DNA of 64,000 bases from CAYYFX01 sp964571855. GTDB lineage: Bacteria; ARS69. The notes below the pieces were generated by a model. It saw only the letters and a list, made by a program, of their open reading frames with translations. It ran no database searches and was not told the DNA's origin. Below are positions 14,691 through 22,273 of this stretch, piece after piece; within the stretch, counting starts at the first letter, position 1; each line of letters begins with the position of its first letter. The stretch lies in contig CAZNDO010000006.1 of assembly GCA_964571855.1 (NCBI GenBank), positions 112,654-176,653 on the forward strand, in the 5' to 3' direction. The position numbers and the translations under genes were made by a program.

Positions 14691-15911
14691 GTGGACAGCA
14701 CCGCACGCGTGCGCGCCGAAGGGCATCTGATCGATTCCGGCACCCTTTCGCGCATCTTCGATCACGTCATCCAGGCGGGTTGCGCGTACGAGATCCTGGA
14801 CTTCCGGATCGGGCGCACGAACGCCGAGACCTCCGCCGCGGACCTGGTCCTGCGGGGCCCGGACGCCGCGGCCCTGGACCGTCTGCTGGAGAATCTGGTC
14901 GATCTCGGCGTCCGCCGGCTGGACGGCGACGACGCGCGCACCGCGCCCGCCCCGGCGGACGGCGTGGTCCCGGACGACTTCTACTCCACGTCGAACCACG
15001 AGACCTGGGTCCGCACGGGCGCCGGGTGGATCCGGGTGGAGCGGCAGCGGATGGACTCCGTCGTCGTGCTCGACGGTCCGCGTGCCCTGTGCACGAAGGT
15101 GCGGGACGTGCGCAGGGGCGCGGCGGTGGTCGTGGGCACCGACGGCATCCGGGTCGTGCCGCCGGACAAGGAACGGGACCGCGCCCACTTCGGGTTCATG
15201 ACGAACGACGTGTCGTCGGAGCGCCGCGTGGAGATCGCGGTGGATCGTCTGGCGCGGGACATGTCCGCCGCGCGGGTCGCCGGGAGGCGGGTGGCCGTCG
15301 TGGCCGGCCCGGTCGTCGTGCACACCGGGGCGGTGGCGGCCATGGAGGCGCTGATCGCGATGCGCGCTTTCGACGTGCTCCTGGCCGGCAACGCGCTCGC
15401 CGTGCACGACGTGGAGCGGGCCCTGTACAACACGTCGCTCGGCATCGACGCGGACACGGGCGAGGCGGTCCAGGACGGGCACCGGAACCACATGCGCGCG
15501 ATCAACACGATCCGGCGCGCGGGCGGGATCGAGGCGGCGGTGCGCGGCGGGGTGCTGACCCGCGGGGTGATGCATCGCTGCGTGACGTGCGGCGTCCCCT
15601 TCGTCCTCGCCGGCAGCCTCCGCGACGACGGCCCGCTGCCCGAGGTGATCACGGACATGAACGCGGCGCAGGACGCCTACGCGAGGGCGCTGGAGGGCGC
15701 GGCGGTCGTCGTCGTGCTCTCCACGATGCTGCACGGGATCGCGGTGGGGAACATGATCCCCTCGTCCGTGCTCACCGTGTGCGTGGACATCAACCCGGCG
15801 GTGGCCACGAAGCTCGCGGACCGCGGCTCCGCGCAGGCCGTCGGCGTGGTGACCGACGTGGGCTCCTTCCTGGGACTGCTCGCCGCGCGGCTGGCTGCGG
15901 CGGCCCGCTGA
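14691..15911 (+). CDS. TIGR00300-family ornithine cyclodeaminase-like protein
   Basis: 406 residues matching the TIGR00300/LOR-SDH domain family, the archaeal-type ornithine cyclodeaminase related to the C-terminal half of cyanobacterial ArgZ/AgrE. Landmarks are HLIDSGTLSRIFD, DFRIGRTNAETSAA, DDFYSTSNHETWVR, GNALAVHDVERALYNTSLG and the C-terminal Rossmann-like VLTVCVDINP. The reaction would convert ornithine to proline and ammonia. I recall that this family has been named as nickel-pincer-nucleotide dependent; that needs checking. The start is GTG at 14691 with GGGAGG upstream. It heads a three-gene operon that ends with a NicO-type nickel/cobalt transporter, which fits a nickel requirement. 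Confidence 0.85.
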   Translation: MDSTARVRAEGHLIDSGTLSRIFDHVIQAGCAYEILDFRIGRTNAETSAADLVLRGPDAAALDRLLENLVDLGVRRLDGDDARTAPAPADGVVPDDFYSTSNHETWVRTGAGWIRVERQRMDSVVVLDGPRALCTKVRDVRRGAAVVVGTDGIRVVPPDKERDRAHFGFMTNDVSSERRVEIAVDRLARDMSAARVAGRRVAVVAGPVVVHTGAVAAMEALIAMRAFDVLLAGNALAVHDVERALYNTSLGIDADTGEAVQDGHRNHMRAINTIRRAGGIEAAVRGGVLTRGVMHRCVTCGVPFVLAGSLRDDGPLPEVITDMNAAQDAYARALEGAAVVVVLSTMLHGIAVGNMIPSSVLTVCVDINPAVATKLADRGSAQAVGVVTDVGSFLGLLAARLAAAAR

Positions 15912-15912
15912 C

Positions 15913-16902
15913 GTGCCGGCGTTCGGCGTCTCCTACTTCGGCGTGCGCGACCTGCGGCACGCGCGCGCGGACCTCGACGAGATCGCCGGCGCCGGGTTCC
16001 GGAGCGTGACGCACACGCTCTCGGAGCACGACCTCCGCTATCACCTCGGGGACGTCGCGCGGGTCGTCGCCGAGACCCGCGCGCGGGGACTCGAGGCGGC
16101 GCTGGACCCTTGGGGCGTGGCCGGCCTGTTCGGCGGCGAGGCGTGGTCGGAGTTGGCGCTGGTGGACCTCGGCAGCCGGCAGGTCGACGCGAACGGCGCG
16201 TCGGTGCCCGCGTGCTGTCCGAACGCGCCCGCGACGCGCGCGCTGCTCCGGCGGTGGGCAAGCACGGCGGTCGAACTGGGGGCGGACGTGCTGTTCTGGG
16301 ACGAGCCGCACTTCTACCTCGGCGCCCTGCGCGAGGGGCCGAGGATCCCCTGCTGCCGCTGCGCCGCCTGCGGGGCGGCGTGGCGGGAGCGGCACGGCGG
16401 CGCGCTGCCCCCGGAAGGGGATCCGGCGCTCGGGCGCTTCCGGCAGGAGGCGCTCACGGGCCTTCTCGCGGACGCGATCGCGGCGGCCGGTGGAGCCGCG
16501 CGACACTCGCTGTGCCTGCTCCCCCGCGGGGAGTTCGCCGGCGCCGGCTCGGACGACTGGGAGGCGTTCGCGGCCATCCCCGGGCTGCACCGCCTGTCCA
16601 CGGATCCCTACTGGATGGATCGCGCGGTCGACCCGGCGGAGTACGTGACGCGGCACGCCTCCCCGCTGCGGGCGCTGTGCGATGCGACCCGCCGCGAGAT
16701 GGAGGTGTGGGTGCAGGGCATCCGGATCCCCGCGGGGCGCGAGCGCGTCCTCGGCGAGGCCGTGGACGCCGCGGTGGCGTGCGGGGCGCAGGTCGTCTCG
16801 TTCTGGAGCTTCCGCGGCACCGCCCGCATGAGCAGCCTGGCGTGCGGCGACCCCGATGCGGCCTGGCGCGCGATGCAGGGCGCGGTGCGGCGCTGGGCAT
16901 GA
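15913..16902 (+). CDS. Uncharacterised TIM-barrel-like protein with a zinc-ribbon insert
   Basis: 329 residues, not assigned to a named family. The pattern of strand-helix repeats, with FGVSYFGVRD at the start, ALDPWGVAGLFGGE, DVLFWDEPHFYLG and WVQGIRIPAGRE, resembles a glycoside-hydrolase-type TIM barrel. An acidic WDEPH sits where a catalytic acid could lie. A CCRCAACG insert (residues about 145-152) looks like a metal-binding knuckle. The GTG at 15913 begins one base after the upstream stop and its own stop overlaps the transporter start, so it is co-translated with both. Its link to ornithine or nickel metabolism is unknown. Confidence 0.6.
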   Translation: MPAFGVSYFGVRDLRHARADLDEIAGAGFRSVTHTLSEHDLRYHLGDVARVVAETRARGLEAALDPWGVAGLFGGEAWSELALVDLGSRQVDANGASVPACCPNAPATRALLRRWASTAVELGADVLFWDEPHFYLGALREGPRIPCCRCAACGAAWRERHGGALPPEGDPALGRFRQEALTGLLADAIAAAGGAARHSLCLLPRGEFAGAGSDDWEAFAAIPGLHRLSTDPYWMDRAVDPAEYVTRHASPLRALCDATRREMEVWVQGIRIPAGRERVLGEAVDAAVACGAQVVSFWSFRGTARMSSLACGDPDAAWRAMQGAVRRWA

Positions 16903-18323
16903 GCGGCGCGCGCGGCACCGTGGCCGCGGCGGTCGCCGTGCTCCTGGCGGCGGGGCCGGTCCGCGCGCACCCGATGGGCAACATCTCCGTCAGCCACTAT
17001 GCGGGCATCGAGCTCCGCGCCGACAGCGTCCTCGTGAAGTACCTGCTGGACTACGCCGAGATCCCGTCCTTCCGCGAGCTGGAGGGCGTGGATCCGGATC
17101 GCGACGACCGCGTGACCCCGGAGGAGCGCGAGGCCTACCTCCGCGCGAAGACCGCGTCCATCCTGCAGGCGCTGCAGCTCACCGTGAACGGGAGGCCGCT
17201 GCCCCTGGCGTCGCGCTGGAGCGGCGTCACATTCCCGCCGGGCGAGGGCGGGCTGTCCACCGTGCGTATCGCCTGGGAGCTGGTCGCGCCGTGGCACGAG
17301 CCGCCGGGCGCGCGGACGTTCCTCGTCTGGAACGACGGCAACCATGCGGGTCATCCCGGGTGGAAGGAGATCCGCTTCTTCGCCAAGGACGGTCTCTCCG
17401 TGGGCCGCACGTCGCTGCGCCCCGCCCCGGAGAGCGACGCCCTGGGCAACTACCCCGAGGAGTACCTGGACAATCCGCCCGTCGACACGAAGGCGTGGTG
17501 CCTCTTCGGCCCGGGCCTGACGGAGGAGGAGGCCGCGCGCTTCGAGCCGCCCGCGGCGTTCGGCGACCGGAAGAAGGACCGCCTCGTGGGTCTGCTGGGC
17601 GCCGAGCGGCTGTCCGCGGACGTGGTGGTGCTGTCCCTCCTGCTGGCGGTCGTGCTGGGCGCCGCGCACGCGCTGGAACCGGGCCACGGCAAGACCGTGG
17701 TCGCGGCGTACCTCGTGGGTTCGCGCGGGACCGTCGCCCAGGCGGTGCTGCTGGGCCTGGTGGTCACGTTCACGCACACGTTCAGCGTGCTCCTGCTGGG
17801 CGTGCTCGTGCTGTTCCTCTCGCGTCATCTCGTGCCGGCCGCGCTGCTGCCGTGGATGGGATTCGTGTCGGGCCTCCTCATCGCGGCGGTCGGGCTCGGC
17901 CTGCTGCGCGCGCGCTGGCGCGAACGGCAGGCCGGCGGGGCCGCGGCCGCGCACGTCCACGACCACGGCGGGCCCGCCGCCCCGCACGTGCACGTGCCCG
18001 AGGGACCGGCGACGCTGCGCAACATCCTCGCCCTCGGCGTCTCCGGCGGGCTCGTGCCCTGTCCGGCGGGCATCGTCGTGCTGCTGGCCGCGGTGGCCAC
18101 GCAGCGCATCCCGTTCGGGCTGCTGCTGATCGTGGCGTTCAGCCTGGGGCTGGCCGCGGTGCTCGTGGGCGTGGGCGTGCTGTGCGTGACCGCGCGGAGG
18201 ATGTTCGACCGGCTGCCGGCATCCGGCCGGTTCGCGAACCGCGTCGGGATGGCCTCCGCCGTCCTGGTCACGCTGTTCGGTGCGGGTTTGGCCGTCCGTT
18301 CGCTGCTGTTCCGCGGCGGTTGA
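16899..18323 (+). CDS. NicO/RcnA-type nickel-cobalt transporter with extracytoplasmic N-domain
   Basis: 474 residues. A signal peptide (about 1-24) is followed by a 200-residue extracytoplasmic domain starting HPMGNISVSHYAG, with an acidic loop (DPDRDDRVTPEERE). The C-terminal half is a six-helix NicO-type transporter: GAAHALEPGHGKT carries the conserved His residues, and a His-rich loop HVHDHGG..HVHV (about residues 348-364) is a likely metal-binding segment. The motif SGGLVPCPAGIVVL is typical of the family. Direction (uptake or efflux) cannot be told from sequence. ATG at 16899 overlaps the preceding stop (ATGA). Confidence 0.88.
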   Translation: MSGARGTVAAAVAVLLAAGPVRAHPMGNISVSHYAGIELRADSVLVKYLLDYAEIPSFRELEGVDPDRDDRVTPEEREAYLRAKTASILQALQLTVNGRPLPLASRWSGVTFPPGEGGLSTVRIAWELVAPWHEPPGARTFLVWNDGNHAGHPGWKEIRFFAKDGLSVGRTSLRPAPESDALGNYPEEYLDNPPVDTKAWCLFGPGLTEEEAARFEPPAAFGDRKKDRLVGLLGAERLSADVVVLSLLLAVVLGAAHALEPGHGKTVVAAYLVGSRGTVAQAVLLGLVVTFTHTFSVLLLGVLVLFLSRHLVPAALLPWMGFVSGLLIAAVGLGLLRARWRERQAGGAAAAHVHDHGGPAAPHVHVPEGPATLRNILALGVSGGLVPCPAGIVVLLAAVATQRIPFGLLLIVAFSLGLAAVLVGVGVLCVTARRMFDRLPASGRFANRVGMASAVLVTLFGAGLAVRSLLFRGG

Positions 18324-18564
18324 CACGCCGGGCGCGCCAAGAACTCCCGGAAGCGGCAAGGAAACACCAATCGCGAGCGCGCCGGGTGGCCGGCGGGCCA
18401 CGCCGCGGCCGCGGACTCCGCGACCTCGCTGCTATAATCGTTCGCAGGCGGACGCTGCCCATTCCGTGATGATTCACACTCCCGCCCGCCCAGCGCGGGA
18501 TCCCGGGAAGGGTTCGCGAGGCCCGTGAAGCACGACTCGGGTGGCTCCGCCGCCTCCTTCCCGG
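18324..18564. other. Convergent intergenic region
   Basis: Lies between the transporter and the convergent moeA gene. A perfect TATAAT occurs at 18433-18438 on the plus strand but has no -35 box at the right distance and no gene follows in that direction. GC-rich dyads are present, but no clean terminator is seen. Confidence 0.3.
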
Positions 18565-19827
18565 TCAGCCCGACCCCGGGCCGTCCGGCGCGCCGAGCAG
18601 CATCGTCTCCACGAGTTCGCCCTCCTCCACGCGCGCCCGCCCTTCCGGCACCACCGCCAGCGCGTTCGCGCGCACGAGCGACGACAGGTTCCCCGAGCCC
18701 GTGGGTCCCACCTCGCGGACGCGCGCGCCCCCCGCATCCACGACGAGCCGGACGCGGGCGAAGTGCCGGCGGTCCTTCGGCCCCTCGATCGCGGCCCCGG
18801 CGCGGGCGGGCAGCCGCGGGCGCTCCGGGTTCGCGTCCCCTTCCAGCCGCCGGAGCGAGGGCCGCACGAAGTTCTCGAACGCGACGAGCGCGGACACGGG
18901 GTTGCCGGGAAGGCCGAACACCAGCGTCGCGCCGAGGCGACCGAACAGCAGCGGCTTGCCCGGGCTGGAGAGCACGCGCCAGAAGATCTTCGTGAAGCCC
19001 ACGCCGGCGAGCGCGGCCCCCAGGAGGTCCCGGTCGCCGACCGACACGCCGCCCGACACGAGGAGCACGTCGGCCTCCGCGCCGCGCGCGATGCGCGACG
19101 CGAGGTCGTCCAGCGTGTCGCGCCCGAGACCCAGCCACTGCTCCCGTGCTCCCGCGTCCCGGAGGGCGCCGCGCAGCGTCCAGTCGTTGGCGCTGCGGAT
19201 CCGTCCCGGCGCGAGCGGCTCCTCCGGCCGCAGCAACTCGTCCCCCGTCACCAGCAGGGCCACGCGCGGCCGGCGCCGGACGCGCACGCGCGCGTGGCCG
19301 AGGGCGGCCAGGAGGCCCACGTCGGGCGGCGCGAGCGCGCGGCCCGCGGGAAGGACTTCCGCGCCGGCGGCGACATCCTCGCCCGGACGCCGGATGTGAC
19401 GCCCCGCGTGCGGCGCCCGGAACACGCGCACCTCCCGGTCCGTCCACTCGGTCCACTCCAGCATGACGAGGGCGTCCGCGCCGTCGGGCAGCGGCGCGCC
19501 GGTCATGATCCGCACCGCGCGGCCCGGCCGGACGGGGGTCGAGGCCGGGTGCCCGGCCGTGGCTTCCCCGGCCACGGCGAGCGTGACGGGATGGTCCGGG
19601 CCCGCGCCCGCGACGTCCTCCGCGCGCACGGCGAAACCGTCCACCGCGCTGTTCGCGAAGGGCGGCAGCGCGTGCGCCGCGCGGACCGGGGCTGCGAGGA
19701 CGCGCCCGTACGCCTCCTCGAGCGGCACCTCCTCGTCCGGCAACGGCGCGATCTCCGCGCGCACGCGGGCCACGGCCTCGTCGAACGGGAGCGGCTCGTC
19801 CGCGGCGAGACGCGCGGCCGCGCTCAC
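18565..19827 (-). CDS. moeA: Molybdopterin molybdenumtransferase MoeA
   Basis: 420 residues, full length. Inserts molybdenum into adenylylated molybdopterin in the cytoplasm. Signatures: PPFANSAVDGFAVR (N-terminal), GRAVRIMTGAPLPDGADALV, the MPT-binding LLVSGGVSVGDRD and the C-terminal VFGLPGNPVSALVAFE. The start is GTG at 19827, overlapping the cutA stop (GTGA). No other molybdenum-cofactor gene is in the window. It is the last gene of a sulfatase-cutA-moeA transcript. Confidence 0.95.
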   Translation of the reverse strand: MSAAARLAADEPLPFDEAVARVRAEIAPLPDEEVPLEEAYGRVLAAPVRAAHALPPFANSAVDGFAVRAEDVAGAGPDHPVTLAVAGEATAGHPASTPVRPGRAVRIMTGAPLPDGADALVMLEWTEWTDREVRVFRAPHAGRHIRRPGEDVAAGAEVLPAGRALAPPDVGLLAALGHARVRVRRRPRVALLVTGDELLRPEEPLAPGRIRSANDWTLRGALRDAGAREQWLGLGRDTLDDLASRIARGAEADVLLVSGGVSVGDRDLLGAALAGVGFTKIFWRVLSSPGKPLLFGRLGATLVFGLPGNPVSALVAFENFVRPSLRRLEGDANPERPRLPARAGAAIEGPKDRRHFARVRLVVDAGGARVREVGPTGSGNLSSLVRANALAVVPEGRARVEEGELVETMLLGAPDGPGSG

Positions 19828-20159
19828 GTCCCGTCCTCCGGAGCGACGCACTCCGCCACCCACGCCGCGTACGCGGGACTCGCCGCGAGGATCGCGAGGC
19901 GGAGGATGGCCGGCGTCCGGTACGGGTGGATCTCCCGCAGCCGTGTCTCCACGCGCTCCGCCCGCGCCGCCGTGGTCTTGAGCGCGAGCGAGAACTCGGG
20001 CTCGTCCTGCACGCGCCCCTCCCACCGGTACACGGAGCGGATCGCGCCGACGTTGCCGCACGCGACCAGCCGCTCCTCCACGAGGCGGCGCGCCGCGGCC
20101 AGCGCCTCGTTCTCGGTGGCGAAGGTGGTGACGATCTCCACCAGGGGCTCGGGCGTCAC
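19824..20159 (-). CDS. cutA: CutA-family divalent-cation tolerance protein
   Basis: 111 residues, the usual CutA size; these proteins form stable trimers with a PII-like fold. Signatures: TTFATENEALAAARRLVEE, LVACGNVGAIRSVYRWEG, and the C-terminal IHPYRTPAIL. Linked to copper and other divalent-cation tolerance in Escherichia coli, though the biochemical role remains unclear. The GTG start at 20159 overlaps the upstream sulfatase-like stop, and its own stop overlaps the moeA start. Confidence 0.93.
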   Translation of the reverse strand: MTPEPLVEIVTTFATENEALAAARRLVEERLVACGNVGAIRSVYRWEGRVQDEPEFSLALKTTAARAERVETRLREIHPYRTPAILRLAILAASPAYAAWVAECVAPEDGT

Positions 20160-22081
20160 GGCGTGCCTCCCTTGCCGCCGGACGGATCCGCCGCCCCGAG
20201 GGCCCGGTTCGCGGCCGCCGCGAACGCGCCGCCGGGCTCCAGTTCCAGCACCTGCCGCCACTGTTCCGAGGCCTCGGGGACGCGCCCGGCCGCGGAGTAC
20301 GCCTGCGCCAGGGATGCACGCACGGACGCCGAGCGGGGGCGGATCGCCGCGGCCTCCTCCAGGAGAGCGATCGCGCCCGCGGGATCCCCGCGGTCGATCC
20401 GTATCCGCGCTTGCGCCTGCCGCGCCACGACGGACGAGGGATCCACGCGCAGCGCCGACTCCAGCACCGTCCACGCCGCCTCGTCGTTCCCCAGCTCGCG
20501 TTCCACGCGCGCCAGGTCCAGGTACACCGTGGAGGGGTTCGGTCCCAGCTCCAGCGCCCGCCGGAACGCGTCGCGCGCGCCGCGCGGATCGGACCCGGCC
20601 GCGCGCGCCCGGCCGAGGTACTCCCACACGAGCCGGTTGCCGGGATCGGCGGCCGCCACGTGCGCCAGCGTGCTCTCCGCGGCGGCCGCGAGTCCCGCGT
20701 CGAGCTGACCGATCCCGCGGTTCACGTCGTCCAGGAGACCGATCCGTTCCGCGGGATCCGGCCCCGTGGTGAACAGGTCGTCCAGGCGCTCCGCGCTCGC
20801 TCCTCCCGCGCTGAGATAGCCGAGCGAACGCAGCGCCTCGGTCTCCTCCCCCGTGGCCGCCTGCGCGCCGAGCAGCGCCGCGGCCCCGGCGTCCGGCCAG
20901 GCCGCGTCCAGGCGCGCCGCCAGCCGATCCGCGGTGTCCGGCTGCGACGCGGCGAGATCCTCCGCCTCCCCGGGATCGGTGCTCGTGCGGTACAGATGCT
21001 CGCGCGCGCCGGTCACCAGCTTCCAGCCGCCCTCCTCCCACGCGCGCAGGCCGCTCCAGCCGAAGTTCAGCGCCGGATAGAGCGTCTCCGCAAGCACCGG
21101 TCCCGCGAACTCCGCCGCGGAGGCCGCCGCGCCGTCCGCCAACCCGCCGTCCACACCCGCGAGGTCCAGCAACGTGCTCGCGACCGACTCGAGCGCGATC
21201 GGCACTCCGGAGAGACGCGGCGCGTACCGCTCGTCCCGTACCACCAGCGGCACCCGGATCGTTGCCGCGTGGAGGAGCACGCCGTGCGTGTCCTCGCCGT
21301 GCTCCCCGAGACCTTCGCCATGGTCGGAGGCCAGGACGACGCGCCGCATCGCGCCGGGACGCCGGTCGTCCAGTACCCGGAAGAGCGCGCCGAGTTGCGA
21401 GTCCACGTAGGCCACCTCGGCATCGTAGGGGCGGCCGGGCACGGCCGCGGGCCACGGGGCGGGCGCGCGGTACTCCGCGTGCGGGTCGAAGAAGTGGATC
21501 CACAGGAAGAGCGGCTGCTCCGCCGGCGGCCGCTTGCGGTCGAAATAGCGTACGACCCGGGCCACCACGTCCGCGGCGATGCGCTCGCGAAGGTGCCCCA
21601 GCCCCTCCTCGTCCTCCCCGCCGCGGAGGTGCTCGTCGTAGTGGTCGAATCCACGCTCCAGCCCGAACCGGCTGGCGAGCGGAAAGGCGCTGATGAATGC
21701 GGCGGTAGCCCGACCGGCGTCCCGCAGGATCGCCGCCACCGTGGGCGGTCCGTCCGCGGGCAGCGCGAAGATCCCGTTGTCGCGGACGCCGTGCACGGAG
21801 GGCGGAAGCCCGGTCATCATGGACACGTGGGAAGGCAGCGTCAGCGGCGCGGGGGCGCGGCCCTCGAACGCGAGCAGGCCACCGCGGGCCAGGCGATCGG
21901 ACTCCGGCGTGCGCGCCGACGGATCGCCGAGGCAGCCCCAGCGGTCGGCGCGCAGCGTGTCGATCGTGACCAGGACGACGTCGGCCGGCGGCCCGGCGGG
22001 GCCGCACGAGGCCAGGACGCCGGCCAGCGCGGCCGCCGCCACGAGCGCCACCCGTCGGTCCGTCGTCCGGGGGAGTTCCAC
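20156..22081 (-). CDS. Sulfatase-superfamily lipoprotein fused to TPR repeats
   Basis: 641 residues. A lipoprotein signal with lipobox LASC (Cys26) is followed by an alkaline-phosphatase/sulfatase-superfamily domain (about 34-430): VVLVTIDTLRADRWG supplies Asp41, and TLPSHVSMMTG places Thr81 at the nucleophile position. VVLASDHGEGLGEHGE supplies the second metal site. The usual CxPxR formylglycine motif is absent, so a phosphodiesterase or phosphotransferase is more likely than a true sulfatase. The C-terminal 200 residues form TPR-like repeats. GTG start with GGGAGG upstream. It heads the operon with cutA and moeA. Confidence 0.85.
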   Translation of the reverse strand: MELPRTTDRRVALVAAAALAGVLASCGPAGPPADVVLVTIDTLRADRWGCLGDPSARTPESDRLARGGLLAFEGRAPAPLTLPSHVSMMTGLPPSVHGVRDNGIFALPADGPPTVAAILRDAGRATAAFISAFPLASRFGLERGFDHYDEHLRGGEDEEGLGHLRERIAADVVARVVRYFDRKRPPAEQPLFLWIHFFDPHAEYRAPAPWPAAVPGRPYDAEVAYVDSQLGALFRVLDDRRPGAMRRVVLASDHGEGLGEHGEDTHGVLLHAATIRVPLVVRDERYAPRLSGVPIALESVASTLLDLAGVDGGLADGAAASAAEFAGPVLAETLYPALNFGWSGLRAWEEGGWKLVTGAREHLYRTSTDPGEAEDLAASQPDTADRLAARLDAAWPDAGAAALLGAQAATGEETEALRSLGYLSAGGASAERLDDLFTTGPDPAERIGLLDDVNRGIGQLDAGLAAAAESTLAHVAAADPGNRLVWEYLGRARAAGSDPRGARDAFRRALELGPNPSTVYLDLARVERELGNDEAAWTVLESALRVDPSSVVARQAQARIRIDRGDPAGAIALLEEAAAIRPRSASVRASLAQAYSAAGRVPEASEQWRQVLELEPGGAFAAAANRALGAADPSGGKGGTP

Positions 22082-22178
22082 GCGACCTCCCTTCCCATTG
22101 CGCCGCGGCGAGGAGCGAGGGTAGAAGCGACCCGCCCTCCCGCGCAACTCGAAACCCCCGGGACAAGCGCTTGATCCG

Positions 22179-22201
22179 GCACGACTTGCAGCCGGTCGTG
22201 C
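22179..22201. promoter_or_regulatory. Operator-like dyad abutting a -35 box
   Basis: GCACGAC-N9-GTCGTGC, a perfect 7-bp inverted repeat spanning 23 bases, ends at the base immediately before the TTGACG box. That is a common position for an activator site. Confidence 0.45.
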
Positions 22202-22230
22202 TTGACGCGGCGGGGCTTCGTGCCTAGGAT
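22202..22230 (+). promoter_or_regulatory. Promoter of the Tyr/Trp-rich gene
   Basis: TTGACG (22202-22207), 17 bases, TAGGAT (22225-22230). The transcript should begin near 22237, which excludes the in-frame ATG at 22232 and supports the ATG at 22274. Confidence 0.65.
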
Positions 22231-22273
22231 CATGACAGCGCGATTCCTTCCCCTCCGCAGAAGGGAACCGGTC

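Larger units (their letters stand above)
22082..22273. other. Divergent region before the Tyr/Trp-rich gene
   Basis: Contains the ribosome site of the minus-strand sulfatase-like gene, plus the operator-like dyad and promoter of the plus-strand gene annotated separately. No clear promoter is visible for the minus strand. Confidence 0.4.

Noticed and set aside
18433..18438. Perfect TATAAT between convergent genes
   Set aside because: No -35 box at 16-18 bases and no plausible plus-strand gene or RNA downstream.
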